From assembly GCF_949769195.1 (NCBI RefSeq), contig NZ_OX458333.1, forward strand, positions 3,539,001 through 3,603,000: DNA of 64,000 bases, read 5' to 3'. Under the pieces are notes generated by a model that was given only the letters and a program-made list of their open reading frames with translations, searched no databases and was not told where the DNA came from. The stretch is from Methylocaldum szegediense (GTDB lineage: Bacteria > Pseudomonadota > Gammaproteobacteria > Methylococcales > Methylococcaceae). The position numbers and the translations under genes are program-made. Of the stretch, positions 7,808 through 19,396 are shown piece by piece (the stretch's first letter is position 1; every line of letters starts with the position of its first letter).

Positions 7808-9976
7808 CTAACCGGCTGAGCCTTCCGGGCAAGAGGCCGTTTCGGTTTCGCGATGCCGCAGCCAGCGGTGCGTGGTGAATGCGGCAACCCCGATAATGCC
7901 CGCGGAGCCGACGAGCAACGCGATGTTGATTGGGCTCGGCCGGTAGATAGCGGCCGCCAGGCGGTCCGAAAATACGGTGATGGCAATGACACCGGGCACC
8001 ATGCCGAAAATCGTTCCGAGCAGAAAATCGCGGAAACGGATATGGGATGCCCCCGCGACCAGGTTGACCACCGTGAACGGCGCGACGGGTATCAGTCGGA
8101 CTGTAAGCATGGCGAGTAAGCCTCTACGGCTCAGCCATCGGCTGAGTGTGTTGAGTCGGGCGCCGCCCAAGCGCCGCACGATATCCCGCCCGACAACATG
8201 GCCGAGAGCAAAAGTGAGCGAGGCCCCTATCAGCGATCCTAGAAGCGCGTAAACGAAGCCCTCGGTTGGGCCGAACACGATCGCCGTCGTAAAGATGACC
8301 AAGGTGATCGGTATGGCCGTCAAAGCGGCGAGTATATAAGCCCCGATGACCCATAGAGGCGTTGCGGGCGCGTTCTGTAGTGTACGTCCGATCGCGACCA
8401 ACGTTTCCTTATCGAGCCATTCGTGCAGCGGTCCCCAACGCCATGCGGCAGCGAGGGATCCGATACCAGCGAGTAGGCTGAGGGTGGCGATGATGCGTTT
8501 GCGGGCGGACGGGCGATGTTCGACAGGAATGAGTTCATCGATCAAGCGGTCGGGATCGATGGGCGCTTCCGGATCGACCACACTTGCCTCCGGCAACAGG
8601 GCATCGGCTTCTGGCGACACTTCGCCTTTGAGGTGCCGAAGCGTGCGTCTATGCCCACGCAAGCTTTCAATCGCGGAAATGAGCGAGCCGTGCCGTTCGA
8701 TGGCGCGTGCCAATTGATCCGTTTCGATGCCTAGATGCTCGGCCAGTAGGCGATTTCTCAAGTCTGCCAACGCCCTCGCTGTTTGGGGCTCGGTTGCTTC
8801 GATCGCAAGATTGCATTCTGTGTCCAATCCCATCGAACGATTGTTCAGATTCGCCGAGCCGACCAGTGCCAGGCGGTCATCCACGACCATCAGTTTTGAA
8901 TGGACATTAATGCACTGATCCTTCAAGCCCTCGCAGTCCGGGTAGTAGATTCGGAATCTGCCATATCGATCGGCCGTGCGAAGGCGGCGAAGCAGCCGTG
9001 CTCGCAATACTTCCATAGTTGTTTGTTCGAGCCAACCCCCGCCGGTTAAACGGGATACGACGACAATCTCCGGTGAATCCGGCTCGCGCAGTCGCGATTC
9101 GAGCAAAGCGCCGATTGAGGAAGCCGTCAGATACTGATTCTCGATGTATATTGTGTTTTTCGCCGCTTTGATTGCGTCGAGGTATAGCTGGCGGAGTTCG
9201 ACGATTTCGGGGGCGCCGTTGAATCGGGGAGCCGTTCGGGCGATGGCGACGTCGACGTCGGTGATATCCGGGACGAGCCACGGCGGCCAGGGATCGCTCT
9301 CGGTGTGACCGCCGACCGGAATTTCGGAGCCCGTCGCATAGCGCCAGCGCTCACGGACGAGTTCGCCGAGTGCCGCCGCGGCGTCACCGTCCACGACCAT
9401 TTGCACATCGTGAACCGGAGCGTATGCTTGTCCATTAGACCGTCGGCGGTACGGCGCATTAGGCTCGTGGGCCGGCGTGTCCCAACGTTCCTGCGCAAGG
9501 TCCATGCCGCCGACAAAAGCCACGGCATCGTCTATGACCACGATTTTCTGATGGTGCGAGGCGCCCACGGGATGCCGTCCGTCCAGATAAAAATGTAGAT
9601 GCCGATGGCGTTGCCAGCCGAGCGTGTAGATAGGCAGGACTTCGCGGCCTGGGGCGTAAAGCATCGCGAAGTCCCAGTTCAAAATATAAACGTCCAGCCC
9701 GCGACGGCATTCGATGAGCGCTTTCAGAAAGTCGCCGAGCTGTACCGGAAATCCGTCGTTGGCACCATCTTGAACCAGACGGGTTCGGCTGTCGATATCC
9801 CAACCGACGATGACAATGGATCGCCGAGCCCGAATCGCCGCTGCGCGCAAAACGGGAAAGTACGCCGAACTGTCGATCAAGAAGGAAACCCGATCAGCAT
9901 GGGCACTGCGCCAATAGTTGCGTCCCGGCTCGAGAATGCGTCTCTCGTTTTTTTGATGGGCGTCGAAATTCCTCAT
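7808..9976 (-). CDS. Phospholipase D-like protein fused to a VTT/SNARE-associated membrane domain
   Basis: A 722-residue fusion. The first 500 residues hold a phospholipase D/cardiolipin-synthase superfamily enzyme with two HxKxxxxD motifs: His142-Lys144-Asp149 and His359-Lys361-Asp366, each followed by the usual GG or GSAN loop. After a linker, residues about 510-715 form a DedA-relative VTT (SNARE-associated, TVP38/TMEM64) membrane domain with FGPTEGFVYALLGS and RLIPVAPFTVVN. PLD enzymes hydrolyse or transfer phosphatidyl groups; VTT proteins act in lipid handling, including scrambling in eukaryotes. Fusing both suggests phospholipid processing at the membrane. It heads a likely two-gene operon with the EEP-family gene. 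Confidence 0.88.
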   Translation of the reverse strand: MRNFDAHQKNERRILEPGRNYWRSAHADRVSFLIDSSAYFPVLRAAAIRARRSIVIVGWDIDSRTRLVQDGANDGFPVQLGDFLKALIECRRGLDVYILNWDFAMLYAPGREVLPIYTLGWQRHRHLHFYLDGRHPVGASHHQKIVVIDDAVAFVGGMDLAQERWDTPAHEPNAPYRRRSNGQAYAPVHDVQMVVDGDAAAALGELVRERWRYATGSEIPVGGHTESDPWPPWLVPDITDVDVAIARTAPRFNGAPEIVELRQLYLDAIKAAKNTIYIENQYLTASSIGALLESRLREPDSPEIVVVSRLTGGGWLEQTTMEVLRARLLRRLRTADRYGRFRIYYPDCEGLKDQCINVHSKLMVVDDRLALVGSANLNNRSMGLDTECNLAIEATEPQTARALADLRNRLLAEHLGIETDQLARAIERHGSLISAIESLRGHRRTLRHLKGEVSPEADALLPEASVVDPEAPIDPDRLIDELIPVEHRPSARKRIIATLSLLAGIGSLAAAWRWGPLHEWLDKETLVAIGRTLQNAPATPLWVIGAYILAALTAIPITLVIFTTAIVFGPTEGFVYALLGSLIGASLTFALGHVVGRDIVRRLGGARLNTLSRWLSRRGLLAMLTVRLIPVAPFTVVNLVAGASHIRFRDFLLGTIFGMVPGVIAITVFSDRLAAAIYRPSPINIALLVGSAGIIGVAAFTTHRWLRHRETETASCPEGSAG

Positions 9977-10507
9977 TCTTGTTCCTTAATGGTGATCGTA
10001 AGGCATCGAACTCGCCGGAGTACGTCTCCGGCTTTGTGATCGAGATCACGGAGATTGCGGTCCGACGTTTTTTGAAGCTTTGACAAGCTCCGGCGCCCAT
10101 TTCTCACAGCTGGGTACTGCAGGTGCCAATACAATCGCGGCTGGCGTTCCGATCACTGAGGAGGTGGATTCTCGGGGCGAGCGGTTCTTCTGCGGGAAGT
10201 TTGTCGTCGCCATTAAGGGGCGAGAGCCATGGACAAGGACAGGTTGCTAACAGTCGATCGGTCCATTAGGACGATTGACCGATGTCTCGCGAAGGTACAG
10301 TACGTAATATTCCTAAGCTATGGTCGGTGATCAAAAAAGCTTTAAGCCTAATAGTTTACAGAGCCGTATTTCAGGCGATACGATACCTTGTTTACCAGTA
10401 AATGTCGGGCTGGTTTGGCGGCATATTCGTATATACAAATGCATGACCTTCATGGAAAATACCGACCGCGTACCCTCGAAACCATACTAATCGAAAAGGC
10501 GTTAGAT
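9977..10507. other. Intergenic region between divergent genes
   Basis: About 530 bases separating the PLD-VTT gene from the FixJ-like regulator. It should contain both promoters. No convincing open frame, RNA gene or strong hairpin is seen. A longer in-frame reading from 10388 upstream of the regulator has no conserved sequence and is treated as untranslated. Confidence 0.5.
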
Positions 10508-11122
10508 ATGGCTGTTAATGGACTAACAGTTTTCATCGTCGATGACGACCCCGATGTATGCGATGCCTTGGCAGCATTGTTGAGGGCTGAGGGCTTTGTG
10601 GTCGAAACCTATTTGTCCGGACCGGATTTCTTGGCTGCGGTCAAGCCGGAACAACAAGGATGCCTGATCCTCGATATTCATCTCCCTCAGATTTCCGGGT
10701 TGGATCTGCAGCAGGTCCTGACCGAGAGAGGCTACAATCTTCCTATCATCTTTCTGACGGGATTTGGTGACGTGCCTAAGTCGACCGCCGCTTTCAAGGG
10801 CGGGGCCGTGGATTTTCTCGAAAAACCCGTGGATGCCGATGTCTTGATACCGGCGATAAGAAACGCGCTAGCTCTCAGTTATCAGCGTTTCGAAGAGAAA
10901 TCGCGTCAGCACGAACTCGATGCTCTTTACTCCAGCCTCACGCCTCGTGAAAAGGAAATCTTGGTGTTTCTGGCTCGAGGCTACTCGGCTAAACAGGTCG
11001 GCAAAGCATTGGGCATCAGTCACCGTACTGCTGAAATTCACCGCGCCCGAATCATGGAGAAGCTAGGCGTCCAATCGCTCGCCGATCTCGTGGCGCTCGC
11101 CATACAGATGGGGATTCGCTAA
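10508..11122 (+). CDS. FixJ/NarL-type response regulator
   Basis: A 204-residue two-component regulator. The receiver domain (1-125) has the acidic pocket VDDD at residues 11-14, phosphoacceptor Asp56 in LILDIHLP, the switch Thr in FLTGFGDVP and Lys in EKPVD. The FixJ-like TGFGD pattern is clear. A linker leads to a LuxR-type helix-turn-helix (about 140-204) with LTPREKEIL and SHRTAEIHRARIMEKLGV. It binds DNA as a phosphorylated dimer. ATG 10508 is preferred because the receiver fold begins there. The sensor kinase at 11496 on the same strand is a likely partner, though 373 bases separate them. Confidence 0.85.
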   Translation: MAVNGLTVFIVDDDPDVCDALAALLRAEGFVVETYLSGPDFLAAVKPEQQGCLILDIHLPQISGLDLQQVLTERGYNLPIIFLTGFGDVPKSTAAFKGGAVDFLEKPVDADVLIPAIRNALALSYQRFEEKSRQHELDALYSSLTPREKEILVFLARGYSAKQVGKALGISHRTAEIHRARIMEKLGVQSLADLVALAIQMGIR

Positions 11123-11495
11123 TCGGCAAAATATCATTCTGTCCGCTCGCGCTCTGCCGCCGGCAAGCCGTATAGCCTAGTCCGGAAGATACGTAAGAGT
11201 ACGTGCATTCCAATCTCCGTTCGGTGGCTACTCTACGGCGACAGAGTGTTCGAGTCTTTCATAGAACCGGAGTCCAACAGAACTCGGCGTGACCGGGGGA
11301 GTCGGTCTCATCTTCGCGGTACAAACCGTAGATCATCGCGGTGCGAATAGTACGGCGGCGATAACGGATTATTGAGTCCTCATCGGCTACAAACAACGAG
11401 GAGATCTCGCTTCACGCCCAACCCAGGATTGGGGTGGATGAACATGCTCGGCACTTGGGAGGCGTTGTTCGGGGATATAGGAACGGAGGTTAGTC
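11123..11495. other. Intergenic region
   Basis: A 373-base gap on the same strand between regulator and kinase. The last 30 bases hold the kinase ribosome site (GGAGG before a GTG start). A short stem CCCAA/TTGGG occurs near 11421. No gene is seen. Confidence 0.4.
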
Positions 11496-13703
11496 GTGTC
11501 CAACTTCATTAAATCCAACGATGCCTTGAATCACAGGGATCCATTCGACGTTCTCAAGCCAAATCTCGCGGTCGTGGCTTCACTCTCCGTTGTTCTGGGT
11601 TTGATTGCCGCCGTGCCGGCGCTGAGCAGCCCGGTGCCGGTAAGTTTTTTGTTGCTGATTCCGGTCTTGATTGGCGCGTTGCTAGGCGGACTGGGCATCG
11701 GCTTATTTGCCATGCTCCTCGCCGTGGCGGCTGCCCATTTGCTGCCGGGAGAGTCGGCTTTCGATCTCCGGCAACAATTTCCGGACGTGGATCAGCGGGT
11801 TCGGTTTGTTTTTTTTATCGCCGAGAGCTTGTTGCTGATCTGGATCGGTCGAAGGTATCGGCTATCCAGGTTCGAGGCGCGGGAAGCCTCGCGCCATCAG
11901 CTCATGCTGGAGCAAGAAACCGTCCATCGGCAGAAGTTGGAGGAATCGCTCGTACGAAGCCAACGTACCGTCAAATCGCACATTGCCGAAATCGAAAACA
12001 TCTATGCCGCTGCCCCCGTCGGTCTCTGCTTTCTTGATCGAGAACTCCGTTTCGTTCGCATCAATCGGCGCTTTGCTGAGATAGTCGGGTGTCCTGTCGA
12101 AGTGGGTATCGGAAAGAGCATGCTTGAAGCGGTTCCGGAGCTCGGAGAGGCGCTCTATCCGCTGCTGCAGCGCGTGATCGTATTGGGACAGCCGATCCTG
12201 GAAAAAGAGATCCCCGGCATGGAGAGAAGCGGTGCTCAAACGGAGTCGGCCTTCCTAGCGAGTTTTTTGCCCATAAAGGAAGAAGATGGCTTCGTAACCG
12301 GCGTAAATGTTGTCGTGAAGGACGTCACGCGGCAAATTGAATCCGGCGAGAACGCCTCGCGAGAGAACGAGACTCGTCTGCAACTTGCCCTTGAAGCGGG
12401 GCGAATGGCGATCTGGGAGCGCGATTTGGCGAGCGGCCGAATGACATGGTTGGATCCGGCGAACATTCACTCGGCGATCGATTTCGAGCAGCAATTTTTG
12501 GGCTGGGTGCAGAACATTACCGAGGGAAATTCGTTCGACGTTTCCGAGGCCGGAGAGCGGCCGGTCGAGAGCTGGCGCCGGGAGTTCCGCATCGTCATGC
12601 CGGACGGACAGTGGAATTGGGTCGAAGCGTGCGCATTGCGAGTGCTTAATTGCCGGGAAGGCGGCCGCTGTTTGGTCGGTGTTCTTGCCAACGTTACTGA
12701 TCGAAAACGTGCCGAGGAAAGTTTGAGTCAAGTCATAGAAGCTGAAGAAGCCTTGCGCGAAGCAGGCCGTAGAAAGGACGAATTCATCGCGCTCCTGGCT
12801 CACGAGCTTCGCAATCCGCTAGCGCCGATCTTGACATCGGCACAGCTCTTGAAGCGCCGCGGTTCCGAACGGCCGGAACTGATCGCGTCCGCCACCGAGA
12901 GTATCGAACGTCAGGTCAGATATCTGACCCGACTGATCAACGACCTCCTGGATATATCGCGGGTTGCTAGAGGCAAGCTGAATCTGAATTTTGAAATGAC
13001 TGATATGGCGTCGATCGTCGCTCATGCTATCGAACTCTGTCGGCCGGTTATCGACAAGAATCAACAGGAGTTGGTGCTCAGCGGGACCGATCAATCGCTT
13101 TATCTCTGGGGCGATCCGGCCCGACTCTCGCAAATTATCGCGAACTTGTTGATGAATGCCGCGAAATTTACGCCGGTAGGCGGTCGGATTGAATTGGCGG
13201 TGAGACGGAGGGAACGGGAGGTTTCGATCAAAGTGCAAGACAATGGAATCGGAATCGAGCCGGATGCGCTGGAGCATATCTTCGAGCCGTTCGTGCAATT
13301 TGAACGGCCGCTGCACGACGGGCACAGTGGCCTTGGCGTCGGCCTGGCGCTTGTAAAAAGCCTGGTGGAGATGCACGGTGGCAGAATTTCGGTCGCCAGC
13401 CACGGCAAACATCGAGGTAGCGAGTTTTGGGTTCGATTGCCGTTGTACGACCAATCGTCACAGCGAAGAGCAGGCCGGACGGAGCACGATGGTCGGGGGC
13501 AGCCTGTCCAGGCGCCTCTTGGGTGTGACCAAACCCACTCTCTCGTGGTTTTTGAAAGCCTGGGCGCAGACGGTTGCGGCGAGGCTTCCGCGTCAGATCT
13601 TGAGAAACAATCTGACCGGGTCTTCCAGCAGTTCCTTCAAGGTGAACAGAAAAGTCACCGCTTCGCGGCCGTCAATGATGCGATGATCATAGGAAAGGGC
13701 TAG
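11496..13703 (+). CDS. Membrane sensor histidine kinase with two PAS domains
   Basis: A 735-residue kinase starting at GTG 11496 behind a strong GGAGG. Residues 25-120 hold a compact multi-helix membrane domain of the KdpD/DUF4118 type. Coiled coil and two PAS domains follow (about 165-285 and 295-405), then HisKA with His436 in [12 protein letters not shown] and an HATPase domain ending at LPLYD near residue 650. The last 85 residues have no kinase homology and overlap sucB on the other strand by 111 bases, so the original stop was probably near 13450. There is no receiver domain. It may signal to the FixJ-like regulator upstream. Confidence 0.85.
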   Translation: MSNFIKSNDALNHRDPFDVLKPNLAVVASLSVVLGLIAAVPALSSPVPVSFLLLIPVLIGALLGGLGIGLFAMLLAVAAAHLLPGESAFDLRQQFPDVDQRVRFVFFIAESLLLIWIGRRYRLSRFEAREASRHQLMLEQETVHRQKLEESLVRSQRTVKSHIAEIENIYAAAPVGLCFLDRELRFVRINRRFAEIVGCPVEVGIGKSMLEAVPELGEALYPLLQRVIVLGQPILEKEIPGMERSGAQTESAFLASFLPIKEEDGFVTGVNVVVKDVTRQIESGENASRENETRLQLALEAGRMAIWERDLASGRMTWLDPANIHSAIDFEQQFLGWVQNITEGNSFDVSEAGERPVESWRREFRIVMPDGQWNWVEACALRVLNCREGGRCLVGVLANVTDRKRAEESLSQVIEAEEALREAGRRKDEFIALLAHELRNPLAPILTSAQLLKRRGSERPELIASATESIERQVRYLTRLINDLLDISRVARGKLNLNFEMTDMASIVAHAIELCRPVIDKNQQELVLSGTDQSLYLWGDPARLSQIIANLLMNAAKFTPVGGRIELAVRRREREVSIKVQDNGIGIEPDALEHIFEPFVQFERPLHDGHSGLGVGLALVKSLVEMHGGRISVASHGKHRGSEFWVRLPLYDQSSQRRAGRTEHDGRGQPVQAPLGCDQTHSLVVFESLGADGCGEASASDLEKQSDRVFQQFLQGEQKSHRFAAVNDAMIIGKG

Positions 13704-14840
13704 ATAAATCATTGGCCTGATCACAATCTGCCCGTTTTCCACCACAGGTCGCTCCTTGATGGCATGCATGCCGAGAATGGCACTCTGCGGCGGATTGAGG
13801 ATGGGGGTCGAGAGCATGGAGCCGAATATACCGCCGTTGGTGATGGTGAAGGTACCGCCGCTCAGTTCTTCGAAACTGAGTTTGCCGTCTCGAGCCCTCT
13901 GCGAAAAATCGACGATGGCCTTTTCGATCTCGGCGAAATCGAGACGGTCGGCGTCACGTAGGATTGGCACCACCAGTCCACGATCGGTCGATACCGCAAT
14001 ACCGATGTCGTAATAATCGTGGTAAACGATATCGTTTCCGTCGACTGAAGCATTGATGATCGGAAAGCGTCTGAGTCCCTCTACCACCGCTTTGACGAAA
14101 AAGGACATGAGGCCAAGCTTGATCTTATACCGCTGCTCGAAGCGAGCTCGGTGCTCGTTCCGCAGGTCGAAGATCTTCTGCATATTGACTTCGTTGAAGG
14201 TGGTCAGCGTCGCAGTCGTATGCTGCGCCTCGATCATGCGCTCGGCAATACGGGCACGGAGCCTGCTCATGGGCACACGCCGTTCGCCCCGACCTTCTGG
14301 CGCAGGGGCCGACGGTTTCTCCTTTGCTGCCGGTTCCGGTTCCGGTTTCGGTGCTGGCGCGGTTTCTTCGAGGGCTTTGCGTTTTCGGGATTCCAGATAA
14401 TCCAGGACGTCTTGCTTGGTCAGACGGCCCTCCCGTCCCGTGCCTTTGATCTGTGTCGGGTCGAGGTTGTGTTCCAGGATCAGCCGGCGTACTGAGGGGC
14501 CCATGGGTTGGGCAAACGTCGCGGGCCTGGGAGCCGCTTCGGGTACGGCCGCTGGTTCCGGCTTTTTCGGAGGCGCTGCGGTCTCGGCGACCGCGGGACG
14601 GACCTCGGTTTCGATCACTGCGAGGAGGTCGCCGCTTGCAACCACGTCCCCTTTGGCGTGGTGAACTTCCTGCAATACGCCATTATCCGGCACGGGTACT
14701 TCGAGGATGACCTTCTCGGTTTCCAAGTCGACGAGTGTCTCGTCCTTCTGCACCGTGTCGCCTGGCTTCTTATGCCAGTCGAGCAGGGTCGCGTCGGTAA
14801 CGGACTCGGGCAGGTTAGGCACGGTGACTTCGATGCGCAT
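13593..14840 (-). CDS. sucB: Dihydrolipoamide succinyltransferase, E2 of 2-oxoglutarate dehydrogenase
   Basis: A 415-residue E2 enzyme. The lipoyl domain (1-75) carries the lipoylated Lys in [12 protein letters not shown]. An Ala/Pro-rich linker leads to a peripheral subunit-binding domain (about 110-150, [20 protein letters not shown]). After a second linker comes the catalytic domain with the active-site motif [10 protein letters not shown]. It transfers succinyl groups to CoA in the tricarboxylic acid cycle. Its start overlaps the end of sucA by 26 bases in a different frame, pointing to translational coupling. No lpd (E3) follows; the 3' end instead overlaps the convergent kinase gene. 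Confidence 0.96.
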   Translation of the reverse strand: MRIEVTVPNLPESVTDATLLDWHKKPGDTVQKDETLVDLETEKVILEVPVPDNGVLQEVHHAKGDVVASGDLLAVIETEVRPAVAETAAPPKKPEPAAVPEAAPRPATFAQPMGPSVRRLILEHNLDPTQIKGTGREGRLTKQDVLDYLESRKRKALEETAPAPKPEPEPAAKEKPSAPAPEGRGERRVPMSRLRARIAERMIEAQHTTATLTTFNEVNMQKIFDLRNEHRARFEQRYKIKLGLMSFFVKAVVEGLRRFPIINASVDGNDIVYHDYYDIGIAVSTDRGLVVPILRDADRLDFAEIEKAIVDFSQRARDGKLSFEELSGGTFTITNGGIFGSMLSTPILNPPQSAILGMHAIKERPVVENGQIVIRPMIYLALSYDHRIIDGREAVTFLFTLKELLEDPVRLFLKI

Positions 14841-17646
14841 GAACGATTCCTAAAGGCTCTTGACGGGGCACGGTTCCAAACAATGCGTCTTCGACGACTT
14901 TCTTTTGCTGTTCCAAATGCCGGTGGAATTGGCCCACTGCAGGGGCCGCCGACATTGGACGCCCAGCATAGCTGAGGATGATGTCCTTTTCCAGAAGACT
15001 CAGGAAGCGGTGCTTGATCTGGTGCCAGGCGCCCTGATTTTCCGGTTCTTCCTGACACCAGATCAATTCCTTCATTTGCGGATAGGCTGCCAGCTCTTGC
15101 ATAAAAGTGTCGTAAGGGAAGGGATAGAGCTGCTCGATACGGATAATCGCGACATGATGGAGACCTTCCTTACGCCGCGTTTCCAAGAGGTCATAGAACA
15201 CTTTGCCGGTGCAGAGAACGACGCGTGTGATCTTAGCGGGGTCATGGGCATCGATCTCGCCGATGATGTTTCGGAAACTGCCGGTTGATAATTCGTCCAG
15301 CCGAGAAGTTGCCAGCTTGTGCCGCAACAAACTCTTGGGTGTCATGATGATCAGCGGCTTGCGATAGTGCCTAAGCATCTGCCGGCGCAAGAGATGAAAG
15401 ATTTGGGCCGGCGTTGTCGGTACGCAGACTTGAATGTTCTGCTCGGCGCACAGTTGCAGATAGCGCTCGATCCGGGCTGACGAATGTTCGGGGCCTTGGC
15501 CTTCGTAGCCATGAGGCAGAAACATGGTCAGTCCGCTGAGCCTTCCCCATTTGGTTTCGCCGGATGTGATGAACTGATCGATCACGACTTGGGCATTGTT
15601 AGCGAAGTCGCCGAACTGGGCTTCCCAAATGACCAAGGTTTCGGGCTCGGAACTGCTGTAGCCGTATTCGAACCCGAGTACGCCTTCCTCGGACAGCAGA
15701 GAGTCGTAGATGTAAAAACGAGCCTGTGTGCTGCTGAGGTTCTGAAGTGGAATGTAGGTATCACCAGTATTTTGATCGTACAAGATCGCGTGACGATGGA
15801 AAAACGTGCCGCGCCCCACGTCCTGGCCAGTCAAACGTACGCTGTACCCTTCCGTCAACAATGAGGCATAGGCCAAGGTTTCGGCATAACCCCAGTCCAG
15901 CGGGATCTCCCCCGCTGCCATTTTTCGCCGGCTCTCCATGATCGCGGCCGCGCGTGGATGAAGGGCGAACCCCGGCGGGATTTCGATCAGACGCTGGGAG
16001 AGATCTTGAATCCTTTTCGGGTCTATACCCGTCTCGCAGGGCTGGGTCCACTCGGTGCCGATATAATGATTCCAGCGGGTCTTGGCATAATTCATGGCGT
16101 CGTGAACGACCGGCCGCAGGAAGGTTTCGTCTTTCTTAAGGCCGTTCTGGTAATCCTCTTCCATGCGTTGGACTTCATCTGGAGTCACCACCCCTTCGGC
16201 AATCAGGCGATCGGCGTACAGCTTCCGTACCGTCGGATGGTTACGGATGAAACGGTACATCAAAGGTTGGGTGACAGCCGGTTCGTCCGCCTCGTTATGG
16301 CCGTGGCGCCGGTAACAGATCAGGTCGATCACCACGTCCCGCTTGAATTTCATCCGATAATCGAGCGCGAGCCGTGTGACGTAGAGCACCGCTTCTGGAT
16401 CGTCGCCGTTTACGTGGAACACCGGGGCCTGGATCATGTTAGCGACATCGGTGCAGTACAGCGTAGATCGGGCATCGAACGGATTGCTGGTAGTGAAGCC
16501 GATCTGATTGTTGATGACGATATGTATGGTTCCGCCCGTCGTATATGCTCGGGTTTCGGACATATTGAGCGTCTCCATGACGACGCCTTGCCCCGCGAAC
16601 GCGGCATCGCCGTGGATCAGCACCGGAAGCACCGCCTTCTCGCCGTCTTCGTGCTGGCGCCTATCCTGGCGCGCGCGTACCGAGCCTTCCACCACCGGAT
16701 CGATGATTTCGAGGTGTGAGGGGTTGAAGGCGAGAGCAAGATGCACCGTGCCGCCCGGGGTTTCGATGTCCGACGAGAAGCCCATGTGATATTTCACGTC
16801 GCCTGCACTGGCATACGGGGGCGAGTTCGGATAGATCCCCTCGAATTCCTGAAACAGCGAGCTGGGTTTTTTTCCTAGGATGTTGATGAGTACGTTCAGG
16901 CGGCCGCGGTGGGCCATGCCCATCACGATTTCCTTGGAACCTTTTTCGCCGGCCCGTTGGATCAGTTCATCTAACAGCGGGATCAGAGTTTCCGCCCCTT
17001 CGAGCGAAAATCGCTTCTGTCCCACGTATTTGCGGTGCAGGTATTTTTCGATTCCTTCGGCGGCGGTAAGAAGCCTCAGGATCCATCGCTTTTCGTCGGC
17101 ATCGAAGTTTCCGCGTGCACGTGTGCTTTCCAACCGCTTTTGAATCCATTGTTTGATATCGCTGTCGACGATGTGCATGTACTCGGCACCGACCGGGCCG
17201 CAATAGGTCTCCCGGAGCATCGACAGGATTTCGCGCAAAGGCAGCCGTTCCGAACTTCGTAGAATGTCGATGTAGAACAGTCGGTCCAATTCCTCTTCGC
17301 CCAGACCGTAATAGGCCGGATCTAAATCTCTCAGGCCCGGCGGGGGCGACAGCTTCAACGGATTGTTGTCGGCCGCCTGGTGGCCGCGGGTGCGGTATTG
17401 GCAAATCAGCCGGTCGACCGCGGATTGCTTGCGCAGCAAGTCTTCTGCTTCGGATTTCCCGATGACCTTTTCGGCGTAGGGCTCCGCCTTTGCCAATTCG
17501 TATTGGATCGACCGGAACTGTTCGCGCCAGCTTTCATCGACAGACTCGGGATCCCGCAGGAATTTCTCGTAGAGATCCTCGAGAAAACCGATATTGTCCT
17601 CGCTAAAAGCCGATGCTTCTCTGAGAAGTTGTAAGAGTTTATTCAT
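14815..17646 (-). CDS. sucA: 2-oxoglutarate dehydrogenase E1 component
   Basis: A 943-residue thiamine-diphosphate enzyme of full E1 length. Recognisable blocks are the N-terminal E2-binding segment, [11 protein letters not shown], the thiamine diphosphate site [16 protein letters not shown] followed by NNQIGFTT, the catalytic [11 protein letters not shown], and the C-terminal MTPKSLLRH. It decarboxylates 2-oxoglutarate and passes the succinyl group to the SucB lipoyl arm. It is first in the sucAB unit. Type I methanotrophs were long thought to lack this activity, so an intact sucAB would matter if the host belongs there; the host identity is not proven. Confidence 0.96.
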   Translation of the reverse strand: MNKLLQLLREASAFSEDNIGFLEDLYEKFLRDPESVDESWREQFRSIQYELAKAEPYAEKVIGKSEAEDLLRKQSAVDRLICQYRTRGHQAADNNPLKLSPPPGLRDLDPAYYGLGEEELDRLFYIDILRSSERLPLREILSMLRETYCGPVGAEYMHIVDSDIKQWIQKRLESTRARGNFDADEKRWILRLLTAAEGIEKYLHRKYVGQKRFSLEGAETLIPLLDELIQRAGEKGSKEIVMGMAHRGRLNVLINILGKKPSSLFQEFEGIYPNSPPYASAGDVKYHMGFSSDIETPGGTVHLALAFNPSHLEIIDPVVEGSVRARQDRRQHEDGEKAVLPVLIHGDAAFAGQGVVMETLNMSETRAYTTGGTIHIVINNQIGFTTSNPFDARSTLYCTDVANMIQAPVFHVNGDDPEAVLYVTRLALDYRMKFKRDVVIDLICYRRHGHNEADEPAVTQPLMYRFIRNHPTVRKLYADRLIAEGVVTPDEVQRMEEDYQNGLKKDETFLRPVVHDAMNYAKTRWNHYIGTEWTQPCETGIDPKRIQDLSQRLIEIPPGFALHPRAAAIMESRRKMAAGEIPLDWGYAETLAYASLLTEGYSVRLTGQDVGRGTFFHRHAILYDQNTGDTYIPLQNLSSTQARFYIYDSLLSEEGVLGFEYGYSSSEPETLVIWEAQFGDFANNAQVVIDQFITSGETKWGRLSGLTMFLPHGYEGQGPEHSSARIERYLQLCAEQNIQVCVPTTPAQIFHLLRRQMLRHYRKPLIIMTPKSLLRHKLATSRLDELSTGSFRNIIGEIDAHDPAKITRVVLCTGKVFYDLLETRRKEGLHHVAIIRIEQLYPFPYDTFMQELAAYPQMKELIWCQEEPENQGAWHQIKHRFLSLLEKDIILSYAGRPMSAAPAVGQFHRHLEQQKKVVEDALFGTVPRQEPLGIVHAHRSHRA

Positions 17647-18076
17647 TCGATGGTCTCGTGTGTCCGTCCCGTGTTTTAAGATTTTCGATGATGGTTTTTG
17701 CCTACCGTGACACGTTCAGTCCATTTGGTCAGGCTGTGGGACGCGTATATTAAAGACAATTTTGAGCCGAGTTTTATCTCCGATAAAGCTGGGAAAATCA
17801 TCCGAGTTTCGGTAGTCAGACGAGCGGGCCCGCGCCGGACTTGCCGCTTCCCGCCCGATGCCACAATCGGTCTTTGGGGTCCGGTTACTTCTCAAGACTT
17901 AAGTCTACGCCAGTTTATTCTGATGCAGGCTGAGTGAGCGACGGTCCGGCGATTTTAGCCTTTCTGGGGAATGGCAGCGACGGGTAGGTCGCGTGAAAGC
18001 GCCGGTACGTGAATGATTCTTGTGCTAGCCTCTTGTGCATGTTTTGTTGTCGGTCGAAACAAGGCGGGGGATAGCA
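17647..18076. other. Intergenic region between divergent genes
   Basis: About 430 bases holding the upstream regions of sucA (minus) and of the EAL-HDOD gene (plus). No gene or strong hairpin is visible. The apparent frames here lack ribosome sites and known motifs. Confidence 0.4.
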
Positions 18077-19282
18077 ATGTTTGACGGGTTGATTGGTCGT
18101 GTGCCCATTTACACGGGCACTTTTGATGTTTTTGGCTATGAGCTCAGCGTTTGCAGCGGCGAAGCACTCAGCACCGGAACCAAGGACAGCGAAGACCAAT
18201 GGGCCGAGACAGTGCGGCAGGCGGGTCAGACAGTGGACTTGAAAGATCTGGTCGGTGACGGCCGCGCCATGCTTCGAGTTCCATTTGCTTTTCTGAGCGT
18301 GTGCGAACGATTGGCATGGCCGAAATCTCAGATGGTTGTGGCGGTATCGGGAGACGTCCTGAATGACAACACGGCCCAGCAAGCAGTGGCCAGGCTGGCG
18401 GAGGAGGGGTTTACCATCGCGCTCCACAATCCGTCCTGCGATCTAGCGGAGCTTCGGCACACGGCCGGTTTCGCGTCGATTTGCTCTCTGGATGCCCGCA
18501 GGCTGAACGATTTCAAGGCGCGTTGGACGGCGAATCCCGGTCGGGCACTGCGCCTTCTGGTGCGCGATGTGGAGACACCGGACCAGTACGATCGTTTTTG
18601 CAAGCTGGGTTTCGATTACTACGAAGGTGTGTTCTTCGAACGCCCCAGACCGATACACAGCAGCGACATACCGGGAAATCGCCTGGCCGTGCTCGAATTG
18701 CTGGGTCGGCTCCACGATCCGAATGCTGAAATCGCCGACGCCGAGGCGATCATTACGCGTGACCTGACCTTAAGTTATAAGCTTCTCCGCTTGGTCAATT
18801 CTGCATTTTTCGGCGTTACGAAACGTGTTGATTCGATCCGGCGGGCGGTGACTTTCCTAGGCTTGCAACGGGTCAAGAATTGGGCGTCCGTAATCCTGGT
18901 CAATTCCGTCGACTATCGGCCGCGTGAATTGCTGATCACGGCAATGGTGCGGGCGCGCGCCTGTGAGCTATTGGCGGAACAGCTGAAACGGCCCGATACC
19001 GAGCGGTATTACATCGCGGGGCTGTTTTCGTTGCTGGACGCGATCATGGATGTTCCTATCGGGAACATCTTGCGACACCTGAATCTCGACGACAGCATCA
19101 ATGAAGCGCTGCTGCGCGGCAGTGGTCCGATCGGGGAGATTCTCCGCGCTGTAATCGCGTTCGAACGTGCCGAATCGGGTCAAATCCACGGCTGCGGGTT
19201 CGAACCGGGTGTGCCAGCCCGGGTTTACCTGGAATCGATTCGCTGGGCGACGAGCGCTCGAAGAATTCTGGAAACCGCTTGA
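18077..19282 (+). CDS. EAL-HDOD domain signalling protein (YuxH type)
   Basis: A 401-residue protein starting at ATG 18077 behind GGGGGA. The N-terminal half (1-195) resembles an EAL domain in fold (VFGYELSV, FAFLSV, FDYYEGVFFERP) but the catalytic Glu-Ala-Leu and most metal ligands are replaced, so it is probably not an active c-di-GMP phosphodiesterase. The C-terminal half is an HDOD domain with LLRLVNSAFFG and RAVTFLGLQRVKNW. Proteins of this layout act as signalling scaffolds rather than enzymes. It sits alone upstream of moaA, separated by about 115 bases. Confidence 0.85.
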   Translation: MFDGLIGRVPIYTGTFDVFGYELSVCSGEALSTGTKDSEDQWAETVRQAGQTVDLKDLVGDGRAMLRVPFAFLSVCERLAWPKSQMVVAVSGDVLNDNTAQQAVARLAEEGFTIALHNPSCDLAELRHTAGFASICSLDARRLNDFKARWTANPGRALRLLVRDVETPDQYDRFCKLGFDYYEGVFFERPRPIHSSDIPGNRLAVLELLGRLHDPNAEIADAEAIITRDLTLSYKLLRLVNSAFFGVTKRVDSIRRAVTFLGLQRVKNWASVILVNSVDYRPRELLITAMVRARACELLAEQLKRPDTERYYIAGLFSLLDAIMDVPIGNILRHLNLDDSINEALLRGSGPIGEILRAVIAFERAESGQIHGCGFEPGVPARVYLESIRWATSARRILETA

Positions 19283-19396
19283 CACTGGCCTTCGGGAGGA
19301 GGAGCCTGGATAAATCCTGAGTAAATTACTTGGCTATAGGACGGTTTCGTGCAAAAATCATAAGTTCCTCGAGCTGATCCGATTAGAACTAAGGTT

